A stretch of DNA of 64,000 nt from Exaiptasia diaphana (taxonomy: Eukaryota > Cnidaria > Anthozoa > Actiniaria > Aiptasiidae): NCBI RefSeq assembly GCF_001417965.1, contig NW_018388147.1, positions 110,447 to 174,446 on the forward strand, read 5' to 3'. A program made the translations under genes and the position numbers. Shown piece by piece: positions 10,318 to 24,844 of this stretch (its first letter is position 1; each line of letters opens with the position of its first letter). The notes beneath the pieces are model-generated. The model did no database searches. It saw only the letters and a program-made list of their open reading frames with translations, and was not told where the DNA came from.

Positions 10318-13300
10318 TTACTTTTCTGAATCTAGCAAAATCTGAGTAAGTTCGTCAATATCAGTCACTGTTGGATTTTCATCCATTACTTTAAGAATCT
10401 TTGTGGCATCGTCAGGAAACACCTCCACAAGTTTTTCATAAATGCGAATCCGTGTCTCCTCATCACAATCATCAGACCCGGCACCGTCAGTGACATCCCT
10501 GGGTGGGGCCCTGGTTCGGTAATAACTATTACTCTGTCCATTATAACTATTTGGATAATGGTGTTGGTAACCATGGTGATGATTAGAGCTAAAATGATAT
10601 TGTGGGGGGTACACTCCCCAATGCTGTGGTGTTGCAAGAAAAGGTTGCTGATATCCACAAGCGTACATGTGTTCGTCTATTCTCTCTGGATGATGCTGGG
10701 GAACCATCCCTCTAGCAACAGTCTCTTGATGGTGAGGAGGATGAGGGGGTAGGTGAGTATGTGCAGGATACATAGGGTGACTATAATGTCCACTACTGCT
10801 GGGTAGTGAGGGGTAACCATCAACATACTGTGGACCTAAAGTCATTCCATGAGGTATGCTTCCTCTCCGTGTTCTACCATATTGATCTGGCTGCATGTCA
10901 TAGGAAGGACTTCTCATGGGTGATGGATCTGAAGCAGGACGTTGTCCAGTTTGACTTGTGTGGTTATTGCGCAGTGTTGGTGGGAAAATCCGTACCATAT
11001 TATGGTGAACTTCAGCTGGTGGAATTGGCAACGGTTTCTGTCGCTGTTCAGTAGGGAGGGGTGGAAGTGGCTTTGTTAACAAATATGCTGGCATATCAGG
11101 TGGAGGAGGGAGGGGTCTGTGGCGTGGTGAACAGTGAACTTCACCATAGGGGACTTCAGGAGGATTCAACAATAATTTCTCTGACAATTGATTGGCTAAC
11201 ATATTCATTTCAGCTTCACTTTTAGAGTTCCTTTCGGGATGAAGATATTTACAACGGTTACCATAGGTACATCGGCGGCCATAAGGACATGGCTTACCAC
11301 AGCCTTTTTTCAGGAATTCATCAAGAGTTGGTCCATGACGTCCAGCAGGATCATCTGGTGGCATGAACCGATCATCAACAAATGAGTACATGAGTAATCT
11401 TTGTTCAATGACTTTCCTCCACTCAGGACTTTCATTTTGCAAGTCTCTAAAGTTATCATTAGACACAATCACTCCATCAGTTTGATGTGCCAGTTTGATG
11501 ATGAATCTGTCATCATAACACACAACACGGCGGTTATTAATGCATCGTGATGGTGTCCATACCAATATTTGATCTTCTTCAAGGCGTTTAAGCACTTGTT
11601 GGTCTATTATAGGACTCTCAGGTTTAGAACTCTCTTTACGCCAGGAAGGGACAAACACTTTTATGTCACGATGACCTCTCTTTATAAACCAGTCAACAGC
11701 AATGCCAATCCCTCGGCATGAAAATACTTTCTGGTTTCCATGGCTAAAAATAAGAGAAATTATAAAATTATATATCTAGAGAAAATTAGAATAATTTTCA
11801 ATCCTTTTAATTTAATGAAACATAAAATATCAAACAATAAAAAAACATAATTTCAATAATTCAAAACATTGCATTTTTTTCTTTATTTCGAACAATATTT
11901 CTAAAGTAACCCTAAAAACAGAGCACAAGTCAGTTATACGACCTTAGAGGTCTTAATGTCCATTTAAAGCATTTTATAACAGGCAGCTTGTCAAAAAGCA
12001 CTTTACATATCAAGAAAATACATAATAGATGGTTTGTATCTTATACTATATTCTGAAACAAAGGAAATTTTAGCAGCTAAATTTGGTAAAAATCTCCAAC
12101 AATGCCTAATCCTTGATGTTCACCATAGTTATGAGTGGAATGTCTGCCATTCAAGAGTCTACAACAAGATGATGAACAGCTGGATGAAGTCAAGCATTCA
12201 CCTCGAGTATTCTGCCCCAGGGCAAGTAAATAATACAGCCTATACATTAGTCCATTAGCAGAGAAGACATATCAACTTAGATGTAACACAATGTCTATTC
12301 GCCAAATCAAAATGACATTAAGAACATTTTTGAGTTTGGAGTAATAATTTTTGCTGAGCAAGATAACTGTCATGAAATGTGATAAATGATCCATCAAATA
12401 GCTAGTAGTAATTGATATTAACTTAAACTTTTACTTCACAATCTGTTTGACTAGAAGAAACAGTTTCAATTAATTCTTCAGTAAACATAAGTTGCTACGT
12501 CAATGTCTGTGTTTTGATAACCAGGGTTATCTAGTGTAAGATCTTGACTACAACTACCAATACTTCATAGAAGACCTGTGAAATCTACACTTGATGAAAC
12601 ATTCTCCCGAGGTCACATAAATATTTGGGGTTCCAGAACAAGAGATCGGTTTATAAATATGGATTATCTGTTCTTGAATAACAAGTTAGAAGCAAGTCTA
12701 GAACTTATTGCAGTGTTATAGTGAACTTACATCTGTATTCTCAAGAACACAACAAAATAATATGGCACAAAAACATTCTTGGTTTTGTAAAAAATTCCCT
12801 TAAACGAAACGTGCTGAGTCAAAGAGGATTGAAAAATGGTTGATATTGGTGACCAAAAACGATAATTCTATTCAGTTGTATTATTGCGGGTGTTTCGTAA
12901 TGTCATATAACCCAACAACCGTACACAAAAGAATCCACAACTTGGCAAATTGTCACAATTAAAATTTTAGCAAGACAATCAAAAACCTGTCTTCAAATAT
13001 TATTCTTACAAGATCAGATGATGTTTTAAAACAAAACAAGTAAGAACAAAATTGTTTGCTCGTCGCTTGGAAAACCTTTTTAGTGTCTTGTTGATTTATG
13101 CTGATGAGGCGCAATTGCCATCAAGCACGTGTAGTCACTTCCGTTCTAGCTTATTGTATGACTCAAAACATGATCTTGAAGTTACTATCACAACATTAAT
13201 GCTGTATTTAAACATCAAGAAATCAATACGCCATTATGCATTGTACTCCAGCAACCAAAAAGAGCACAATATTCCTTATATCGTCATCGCAAACGCAATG

Positions 13301-14648
13301 CAAGTAGCGCCATGCTGTGCGCGCAGTACAGTGCAAACCAGACTCGTTTTTGGCGGGTTTTCTCAAGATAAAACAATGCAAACACGTCAAAATACAGGTA
13401 AAGTTAGAAAAGAAAATGTCTGCCTACCTCATAGCCACATTACTGCCATCTAGGACTATTGCCCGCAATGTATTTGGGTCGCTACAAACCACTGGAGGTG
13501 TTGATTGTGGTCGATCCAAAGAAGATCCTTCCTCGATTTGTTTAGCAGAGTTTTGAGCTTTGACAAGTTCCATCAATAATAAATTCTTGTCTGCGTCTGG
13601 TCCTAGTTTAGACAAGGCTGAAGATACTTCTGATTCTGAGTATCTTAGTTTCAAAGCAAAGTCTCTCAGCGATTCTCCACTCAGTACGTTCGATTGGCCG
13701 TGACCTTGATCGCATTCTGTTATGGAATCTGTCGAAATTAACTTTGATTCTGTAGTTTCATGGCATGAATTTTCTGTTAAAATAGAATTAGTGCTTTCTT
13801 TTGCGCATTTGTCAACTTGCTTGTCCGTAACAGTTTCAATTTCTCTGTTGTTTGTAGCCTTCATTTCGGATGGTAAGCTGGAAGGATGGCATTCCTTCAT
13901 ACCCGGTGTACCGTTGCATCTCGAAGGCTTCACGACCTTCGGTGTTGTTTCTCTGCGCTTCCAAACAACTTCTGTATCAGAGTCCTCAGTATTTGTCTCC
14001 TTAATATCTTTAACTTCTTCGCTTTTAATTTGATTTTCATTGTAATCTGTTTTTACGGTATCGGAGCTCTGCAGGAAGGACTTCCTTTGATCCAAACTCG
14101 AAGTAGCGAGCGCAACGGCCATGTTTGATCCGCAGATTTCAAGGAATCCTTCACTGTCCACTGTAAGATAGGCACACGATTTTCGTTCAACTTCGTCCAC
14201 GATATTCACGGCGCCTTTTTCTTCGAGTAAATCGCTGACGGGGAAATCAACGCGACACCGTACCTCCGGGTTACACACGCTGATAATATATTCCTGAAAA
14301 CAAAACACACGACCTTCATTAAACAAGAGCGCGGGTAAAGTTTAGTACACTACTTTTTGTTGTACAAAATACATCAATCAATCAAAGAGAAGGATAAAAC
14401 ACCTTAGCACCGTCTAGTAGCTCTGGATCTTCTTCAGAAACTACTCTTATCCACTCCATGGACGGGTCGCAGTTTTCCAAGTTTTGGTGACCATCGTTGC
14501 TCGAATCGTGGACAGGTATGAAAACCTCGAATTCTGCATTAAAAAGCTGTTTAACACGACTCTCAAGAGCTTTGAATTCTCGTATGTTGGTTTTTCTAAG
14601 CACAAACTCCCTTGAAAACGGGGGATTAATAGGTTCCTGTAGAACCAT
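10318..14648 (-). CDS. Regnase/N4BP1-type RNase: KH-like, UBA-like, NYN, CCCH
   Basis: Three exons join in phase (14403-14648, 13428-14293, 10318-11743) to give 845 residues. The start (residues 1 to about 130) resembles the KH-like region of N4BP1: an LESRVKQLF helix and, across the first intron, [12 protein letters not shown]. Then follow a Ser/Thr/Glu-rich linker and a UBA-like helix set ([20 protein letters not shown]). The NYN/PIN nuclease has the acidic residues of active Regnases: [21 protein letters not shown] and [15 protein letters not shown] finger follows near 519-541 ([18 protein letters not shown]-x5-C-x5-C-x3-H), then a long Pro/His/Tyr-rich segment and the conserved helical C-terminus ([17 protein letters not shown]). 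ZC3H12 proteins cut stem-loop mRNAs in the cytoplasm, mostly of immune genes. The N4BP1-like start on a ZC3H12-like body is notable. RNase activity is inferred from the intact acidic residues. Confidence 0.92.
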
Positions 14649-17600
14649 GTTGTTTACTCTCTAGAACTTGCTAGTTCATCATGATGATGGCTTCGAGAAT
14701 ATTTGATCGCGCTACACTTCGAAGACACGTACTTTATTGGGTGGGTGTGATCATACCTAATGACGTCACGCAATAACTTGATTTCCCGTGTCAGTCAATA
14801 AAAGTACAGAAAGAACAATCAAAGAACAAGAATCCCTTTGCAAAAGCAAAATACGGACGAAAATCAACAAAATGATATAAAAGCATTGTTTATTTGATTT
14901 TTTAAGGATTTTTTTTTTCAAATTCTCTCCAGACTGCCGGAAGTTAGCAGATGCCCACATCAAATGCCAATCATTTCAGCGTTCCAAATATGGATAGACA
15001 ATAGAAATAGTCAGGGAAAACTGCAAAGCAATCAGCGAATAAGGCGAAAAAGTTTTCTCGTCATCTTCAGTCACAACTTTTCTAAATTAATTCTGGATGT
15101 TCAAGGTCAAACAACAAACTTTCTGTAACATTAATAGCCATGGATTAGGATTAAAGGCTTAAAATATGACAATTTCCAATCACGTCGTTGTGATCCTCCA
15201 AAGCAAGACATGTTTTCTCATCATAACAGGAGTAATAAGGAAACCAAGGTTGTTCATATAACGGATATGAGAGTGATATTCTATCAATCTATGGCATTGA
15301 CATCTCATCGCAACGGATACTAAAACATCACAAATTCATGGCAAAAAGGAAGTACAAAAATCGGCATTTTTTTAGAAACTAACTTAATTAGGAAATATAG
15401 ATGAACTAAAGGGTGAACTGAATGGTTCTATACCCGTATTTAAGACCAAGATAGGTATATTAGATGTCTTTATCAAAAGAGCTTAATAACAATGCAGGCG
15501 TTCAACCGAAGCACTGCTCGGAGTCATTAGTTAAGCTGATAAACTTACAAACATATCAAAATACATTGTTAAATGCGCCTTGTTTTTTCTTTCTCTACAT
15601 TTTCAGCTGTGCGTGCATTGTTGTACCTGGCCTTGTCTGTGTATTTTACTAGTAGCCCTAGTAACCCCTGAAGTCTCATTACTGTGAAGTGGAAAGTTAG
15701 TCCATCTAAATACTTGTGGTGAAAACCGTTTTATACTTAAGAAATGAAACATTCTAACCATCGGAAATTGTTTTTGTAATAGCACATCTGACTTACTTGT
15801 TAAACGACAGACGGGTCGTCTACTGGGCTACTCGCCTAAGGCAATGCGCTCTTAGAAAAGACAATGAAACTGATGCGCATTTACGCGTCTGAGTAGTTTG
15901 TTAAAAGAACATCGACGGCGTTAGTATGAAAGAAAGGTTACTACTATTCATTGATATATAGGCTTGGCCGCCGGAACTTGGCTTCTCAATACCACTTGAA
16001 AATATTTGAATAACGACTATATTGAAATGCATTTTTTTCACCATAGTTCGTGATTAAATCTATAGTTAGATAGCTTGTGGTACAACACAAAAAAAACACC
16101 GTACTGGTACAACCAAAACCTCTACGGTCAAACGTTGTCACGACGGCGCGGTGCAATTACAATTGCGTAAGAACGCCTTGCGAATATGTGATATATCTGA
16201 AGTGGCGCGGTTTGTAAGCCATGTGGACCGCGCCTTAAAGTACTGGAAATCTGTTTGGACTGGATAAACTCAAACTAATGAACGCCAGTAAACTACTATT
16301 GTTTTATACTAATGGATGACCATGGTATATACATTGGTAATAAGACTTAAAGGTAGAATATTCGTACGCGGCTCCTACATTATCTTTCCCAATCAGTGAT
16401 AAGGTTTGACTAGATTCATCAAGAACAGGACTACTGTAAGACCTGTCTTGTGGAGATTAATGCTTGGACTTCAGTAGGGGCGATTACTGATCATTACTGT
16501 CAGGTTGTTGTATATACCATGCGGCCGAGGGGGATTATTGATGGAATTGCACGGAAAGTCCCAGCAGGACCTAATACTGCACATATATAATACCTTGGTT
16601 AATCAAAGTTGCTGGTCCAAGATTATTTAGAATAACAGCCATAAAAGTTGTTTCAGTTATGTAATCAGACTAGAAATGAGAACGGCGATCTTTCCACTCA
16701 GCGGCCGTCCCCGAGGGCGTGAATGTGTTATAGATGTGATTAACCGGATTTCATCTGAACTAATCAATTAGGCATCGATAAAATCAGTCTCGCTCACGGT
16801 TCCCAGTGATATCACTTACAACTTCATGCAAAACTTAAGTCAAACCATGAAGCGTTTGGTGTTGGGACGTACTGCTGTGTTTCTAGTTTACCTCTCTGGA
16901 GATGCCCTCACCCCGCTGATCAGAAACACAAATAATTATCATTATTTTTCATACACAGAATTTTACAAAGATGGTGAACTTTTAACCCTAAAACTAACAT
17001 GCCCGTGGAATACAATGAAAACTAAAATAGCAACGTCTGCAAGATCGATTAGACGTCCCACTGGGGAGTGTTTTAAATAGAACCACGTCTCCTGCTATTA
17101 ATCTCTCGTCGTTCAGACCATCAGTAGGCTATACATAGAATACTGCATGACATTGACCCTTGCTACATCTGCTAAGGTTTAGAAATAGTGTTCTTCTGAT
17201 TGAAAGGTACCGGCGTTCCTGACTGCTTCCTATCGCCTGAAATATGACAACCTCTTGTCGGTTTCGACTTAGATTTGTCTATGTTCACTTACATTAGACG
17301 CTTCCCCCCCCCTCCCCCCTCCCTCCATTATAACCATTAGATTCAGCCCCCAAAGTACTCAATATGCTTTTTGAGGAGGATGATATATGCAACATTTTTG
17401 GTAGATATTGCGTTACCATTATCCCACGAGTTGCTGGTGGAGTGCCAAACCTTTCCCCTCCCCCTCAGTCTAGAGATTGTTAGGATGGCTTAGAGTGGGT
17501 CGATTCTTATCAAAGATGATCTCACTTTCAAACAATCAACGGAAATCACCGATAAAACCAAAAAGCGATAGGCGCCGTGATGATCAAGATAATAGCGATG

Positions 17601-20447
17601 TTATCAGGTGATGATATTATGAACCTGTACACAGCTTATAAACACGTCATGTGATCATCACCCGACAAAAACAATGATGCCACTTTGTGAATCAATTACC
17701 CTTTTATCCTTTGTGAAAAATAGTCTTTTTCGTGATAAACGCTTTCTACATGCAAGGGAACGAAATAATAGTCAATCGCCCAAACACCTTTATGCTACGG
17801 ACACACCTATAATTGACACTATATACTGATTCTATCCTATCATTGGTTTGATACTTGTTATCCGAGCTAAACTGACTAAAATGCTTACTGAGTACGAAAT
17901 AAAAGACTTTTAACCGCAGAATGTCTCCTAGGAAGACGAGCCGTCAAGCCAAAACCGCAATCACAATGCACCTTGGGTTCCTGTAATGCAAGGATTACTG
18001 TATTCAAAATATCAACTACTTGCACTAATTACGTTGACTTGTTTTGTCTGCTAGAAATAGTATTTACAGTTTTCACTACCTGATAACATACACACTCTTA
18101 TTTGAAGGATTCTCTTTTTTCAATTAACGCTTTTGACCGTGCAAGTTAATTGCCAAATAAGTACCGCGCACAGTGAAAACACTTTGCCACGCTTAGTAAA
18201 TCTTTTTTATGAAACTCGTGACAACACCCAATGAGGTGGAAATGTTGTGATATTGAAATATTGACGTCCAGCATTAGGCGGAATAAGCATGACATAACTT
18301 TAACGGAGCCTTGCCTTGTTCGTCATTTTTCCGCTGAAAACGAAACGGTTCTTATTTTATACTCACTAAATATAATTAACTGTTGGATCACTTTGCTAAA
18401 ACAAGTGTCATTGAATTAGGAGTTCTTTACATTTCTATACAATTGTCATTGTTGATCTTTTTCTGCGCCCGACCAACATACCATATGGAGTTCTTAGTAG
18501 TGGTTTATAGCGATCGTGTTTCTATTTATCTAACTAACAAAAACATCCACGAACTGTTTATTGTATGCATGAATGCCGTTTGCGGCTCAAGAATGAATAT
18601 GACAATGCAAGTGTTTACCAGTGTTTATAGCAACAATGTGGTGCAAGTGTTCATGAGGCGGACGCCGCGCCCCTGTTTCCATTTCTTTATTTGGGAGTCC
18701 ATAGTTGTTTTCTGAACTGTAGTCATTACGCGCGCGCACTCTTCATGGGCACTGCGTAGGTGTAAATTGTGCATGTTGAATGATCATTATTTGTGTCTTT
18801 ACTTTTACCGATACAAAAAAATGAACAAGAGGGGAAACCACAATAAAGATTGTACAAAATCAACAAGTACTGTAAGTGAAGCTAATAATCCATGAACATG
18901 ATGACCTCTACATTTCCCCTTGCGAAAATACTTCAAAATCGTGCTCGTTTTCATGTTTTAAGGTTAGACTTGCACATCAGTTTTCAAACACGTTGCAACT
19001 CACCTAATAAAAAGAAATATAGGACCAGTCATTCAATCAGTATTCTGGCAGCTCACAAATCCCTACAGTCCGAGTAAAATAGCCTACGAAGATTTTGATA
19101 AACACTTCAAATAAAAACAACTTTGGTCTCACTTAATGACTTCACGGTGAATCACGGTTATTTTTAGCAACTGCCAACAAAGATTCTTTTATTTTGTTTT
19201 GCGGTCCCAGTTGGTTTGATGAGATGGAAATCATTTTACTTCCGGACCAGATGCACAGTTATTTCCTGTTGTAATCCCTTTATTTACAATCAGTCACGTG
19301 ACAATGAATCAAGGTGTCACGTTTCACGTCTTTGTAACCATAGTTTCCAAGTGTTTTCATAGAGTTATGGCAAAATATTTGCTGAACATTAAAACACAAG
19401 GACTCTCGTGAATATTTAGTCATATCAAATTTGTTTAACAAACATTTCACCTCAAACGCCAGTCGATTGAATAGATCAGACTGAAAACCAAGTATAACGG
19501 CTGTGAAACTTGATTATCATGGCAGATCATAAGGCAATCATCCAATAAAAGGTTTGTCTACCGATCAGAAAGTGATTGCTAATGTGAACAATGTTTAAAA
19601 GTTGGGAGTGGTTAACAAGATAATATATATACATCCTACACTCCATGGGGCATGGGTGTGGCGGATCAATATGGGGTATGGGTGCGGTTGACCCCTTTTG
19701 GGTATGGTTTCAAAATTGTTACAGGTGTCTTACACTTAGACTTACACTTAGTGATTTTTATCAAGAAATTGCTTTGTCAACAAACAACAACAAAAAGATT
19801 TAGGGCTGATTGACCTCAAGGATGTGTTATGTATTGAAATGCTTTGGTCTAATTATTTTAATATGTCTGTTCAAAAGTGATTACCTTGCAAGTTTATCAC
19901 AGCAGGAATGAAACATTATAGAGACACCCCTTCCCACTAACCCTTCCCACTAGCCCTACCCACTAACCTTACCCGCTAATCATACCCATAACCATACCCA
20001 CTAACCCACTGTGCCAAGCATGTTTCATTTCTCTAAATTAATAATTAGTTTGATTTTAATAGTTTTGTATGGACTTAGCCACTACCCGATATCCTACAAG
20101 TTTACATATCCACATCACATACAGGTACAAGAATGATATCAGGGAATACTACTATATATAATCAAAGACTTTTAAGTCTTAAAAGCTAAAGCTAACAGAA
20201 ATCGATAAATAACCCACAATTCAGACCACTGTCAATTTTGAATGATTTCTTTTTTAGCCCCTGGGTACCAGAGGCTGTATTTAATCTTTCTTATAGTTTA
20301 TTTACGCGCCGTCTTTGATGCCGTAAGTCCGAATCGTAAATCCAGCCTCTGATAGAATACCCTCTGCTAATTTATGCGTACCTTTTTAGCGCCTGCGCAC
20401 CCCTCTCCCCACGGGTAATAGACATAAGCGAGTAGATGATAAACAAA
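14649..20447. other. 5.8-kb intergenic region, no supported gene
   Basis: Right after the Regnase-like start (14649-14770) the sequence is CpG-richer, with GACGTCACG, probably its promoter. Beyond it I find no frame with recognisable protein. It contains a C-rich tract (about 17305-17330), a cluster of CCCACTAACC-like units (19921-20000), and a short inverted pair CCAGAGGCTG / CAGCCTCTG (about 20268-20355) just before the next gene. Open frames at 16826-17080 and 18231-18715 show no motif or splice logic. Confidence 0.45.
19921..20000. repeat. Degenerate CCCACTAACC-type short repeat
   Basis: About eight imperfect copies of a 10-12 bp unit (CCCACTAACCCTT, CCCACTAGCCCTA, CCCACTAACCTTA and similar) follow one another. 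It is low-complexity satellite-like sequence with no other feature. Confidence 0.65.
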
Positions 20448-20969
20448 ATGGCGACGAAGGCTATTTGGGTCATGGTTCGAGAAGAAACCGATGTCAAAGA
20501 AGTCAAGATTTCTTCCGAGCCGGAATGTTCGACGAGTTATGTAGAAGACAGGCGGATCTTGCTACAATCGCTGTGCTTGCAGCTTGGTATTGTGTACTCG
20601 CCAGATAAAGTGTACAAGTTTAGAAATGGCAGAGGTTCGTTGGTCGTTTTGAACCGAAGTATGACACCGAACACTATTGCAAGCCCGTTTATTCTGGAAA
20701 TTTGTGAAACACATAAAACAGCTGAACCAGGGCAAAAACAAGCATTCGTTGTTGGAAATAGCAAAACATGCCAAAGGAAGTTTGAGAGCATGTCAAAAAG
20801 GGTCGAAAGGCTAGAAAATATGATTCCTGATTTGCCTATGCTCAGGGAAGAGAAATTAACCAATGAAATGAAAGATGTCGAGTCAAGACTTTCCTTTTTA
20901 AATGAGAGGATGAAGGAGGCCGAGTCACAAGAATGGAAAGGCATGTTTAAAAAACATCCGTTGTGGTAA
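20448..20969 (+). CDS. Unrecognised 173-residue protein with coiled coil
   Basis: A single-exon frame with a strong start context (AAAATGGCGACG) encodes 173 residues; an ATG four codons earlier is a weaker choice. The N-terminal 80 residues look like a small alpha/beta fold with alternating strands (KAIWVMVREE, SLVVLNRSM, FILEICE). This is followed by a short linker and a C-terminal coiled coil (MSKRVERLENM, KDVESRLSFLNERMKEAE) and the end WKGMFKKHPLW. The layout (a ubiquitin- or PB1-like head plus coiled coil) hints at an adaptor, but I do not recognise the family. Composition is ordinary for a conserved protein, and the opposite-strand frames look like shadows. A 27-G run starts about 50 bp after the stop. 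Confidence 0.7.
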   Translation: MATKAIWVMVREETDVKEVKISSEPECSTSYVEDRRILLQSLCLQLGIVYSPDKVYKFRNGRGSLVVLNRSMTPNTIASPFILEICETHKTAEPGQKQAFVVGNSKTCQRKFESMSKRVERLENMIPDLPMLREEKLTNEMKDVESRLSFLNERMKEAESQEWKGMFKKHPLW

Positions 20970-21022
20970 TCGTTGCCAACACAGAAGTCAAGGGATACAC
21001 CATTAGAAATGTGGCTGGGGGA

Positions 21023-21049
21023 GGGGGGGGGGGGGGGGGGGGGGGGGGG
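21023..21049 (+). repeat. Poly-G run of 27
   Basis: Twenty-seven uninterrupted G residues, preceded by GGGGGA, lie just after the stop codon of the coiled-coil protein. Length is likely to vary or be misread. Confidence 0.9.
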
Positions 21050-21320
21050 TGAAGGGTTAGGATTGGCAAATGACAAATTGCTTGATTTTGGCCCAATCAT
21101 AAAGAATATGTACCTCTTTGCAAAGAATCGACTATAAATTTTCTAAACAAATTTTCCCCATATTTTTGAAACGGTTTTTAGCAAGTTAGAAGTCGAAGTC
21201 CTAATCCCATCAGTTTCCTAAATGGTGGAGCCCTAATCCCATGCTTGTTGCCAATTGTGGTGTCTTTAATGATTTCAATAACTATAAAGATGGAGCTGGA
21301 TTATCACATCTGCCACAAGA

Positions 21321-21419
21321 AACACATTGTAAGAAGAAGACGTCTTGTGTTGTGAATAATATTATCATGTAAAACACATTGTAAGAAGAAGATGTCTTGT
21401 GTTGTAAATAATATTATAA
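21321..21419. repeat. Tandem duplication of about 52 bp
   Basis: Two adjacent copies begin AACACATTGTAAGAAGAAGA and continue with GTCTTGTGTTGT and AATAATATTAT. They differ at only a few positions, so the duplication looks recent. Confidence 0.85.
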
Positions 21420-21825
21420 AACTTATTAATAATGCATGAGCTATTACTCCAATAAGGGTTGTCCATTTCATCAGGTGATTGACCTTGTAAATCAGATACA
21501 ACACTGTGATACAACACTAGTGTTGTATAAGATTTACAACACGGTCGTCACCTTGAGACAACCCAACACTAGCAAAGGTCTTAGTTTTAGTACCGCATCA
21601 TAGACCTTCACTAGGTTTTGAAGCAATCAAAGACGGATAACAGAACTGGCTTATGCAACAGATGGCTTGCTTTCCATGTGGGATGGATAATTATTCAAAA
21701 TGTTCTGTGTTGCAGTAAATTGCGCATGCGTAATAGGGACTAAACTCAGCAGTTACCTTATTTGTCATTTTTCGTCATTTATCTCACTGTAATTCATGTT
21801 AATTTGTGTTGGAGTTTTATAAGTC

Positions 21826-21924
21826 GTTTACAACATTCGCGTCCGTGTTGTATGGGAATTACAATCTCTCGCCTGCGGCTCGAGATTGTAATTCCCATAC
21901 AACACGGCCGCTCATGTTGTAAAC
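21826..21924. repeat. 99-bp palindrome (foldback)
   Basis: The left arm contains GTTTACAAC, CCGTGTTGTATGGGAATTAC and AATCTCTCG. The right arm carries the complements CGAGATTGTAATTCCCATAC, AACACGG and GTTGTAAAC. The arms are about 45 bp around a short CCTGCGGCT centre. ACAACAC/TTGTATC motifs nearby (21490-21560) suggest it is the core of a larger repeat family. No coding capacity. Confidence 0.85.
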
Positions 21925-22518
21925 TATACTTATTATGTATAACACTGGATCATGAATAACTGTATTTAATTTCATTTTAATAATGATTATTTTACATTAT
22001 TGTATAATAGGCACGTCTTGATATTTGTAAGGTTGTGATGTGCAATATACAAATTTGAGTGTACACTTGTTATATTTCAGTGAGAACTGATTTCGAAAAA
22101 CAACATGGAAATACAAGTAAAGCATTTTCAGCTGTTCAAATTATTTACAATATAATAATTATTTATAGCTTTTTGCATTATGTACAATAAATCTTTCTTT
22201 TTGCTTGTTTTTACATCATTTTATACTGTAGTGTAGTATCGTAGCTGTATTTATGTAAACATAGATGGCATCATATTTGTCAGTATAGCTGAGATGATTC
22301 CTGCAAACAGTGCTCTTTCATTTCTTCTGTATGGCCCAGAAGCTGTTTCTATGACAACGTTATTCCATGACACAACCTTAAATTATTAATAATAATGGTG
22401 AAGCAAGCAGGTATACCAATGTCCAGACCAGTCTTCTAACAGATAAAACTGTCTGCACAACAGTTGACAATTCCAACTAAAAATTATAAATATAACATAC
22501 CTGCACTCTCTGCACTTC

Positions 22519-24799
<2,281 letters not shown>

Positions 24800-24844
24800 A
24801 CCTTTAGGAGGTTTAGTTGGACAGTTTATCAACTTCAAGTACAC

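Larger units (their letters stand above)
20970..22518. other. Repeat-rich spacer before EGLN
   Basis: This stretch contains no gene. It holds a 27-base poly-G run, a tandem 52-bp duplication, several TTGTAT/ACAACAC motifs and a large palindrome (21826-21924). The last part (about 21960-22518) is the likely 3' UTR of the minus-strand EGLN gene. Confidence 0.5.

Noticed and set aside
13052-13453. 133-codon plus-strand frame
   Set aside because: Falls in the intron and exon edge of the Regnase-like gene on the other strand; no recognisable protein.
16826-17080. 84-codon frame in the intergenic region
   Set aside because: No motif, no neighbouring exon with compatible phase.
18383-18715. 110-codon hydrophobic frame
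   Set aside because: Looks membrane-like only by AT-rich composition; no family resemblance.
20537-21100. 187-codon minus-strand frame with a proline run
   Set aside because: Antisense of the coiled-coil gene; the proline run is only the complement of the poly-G tract.
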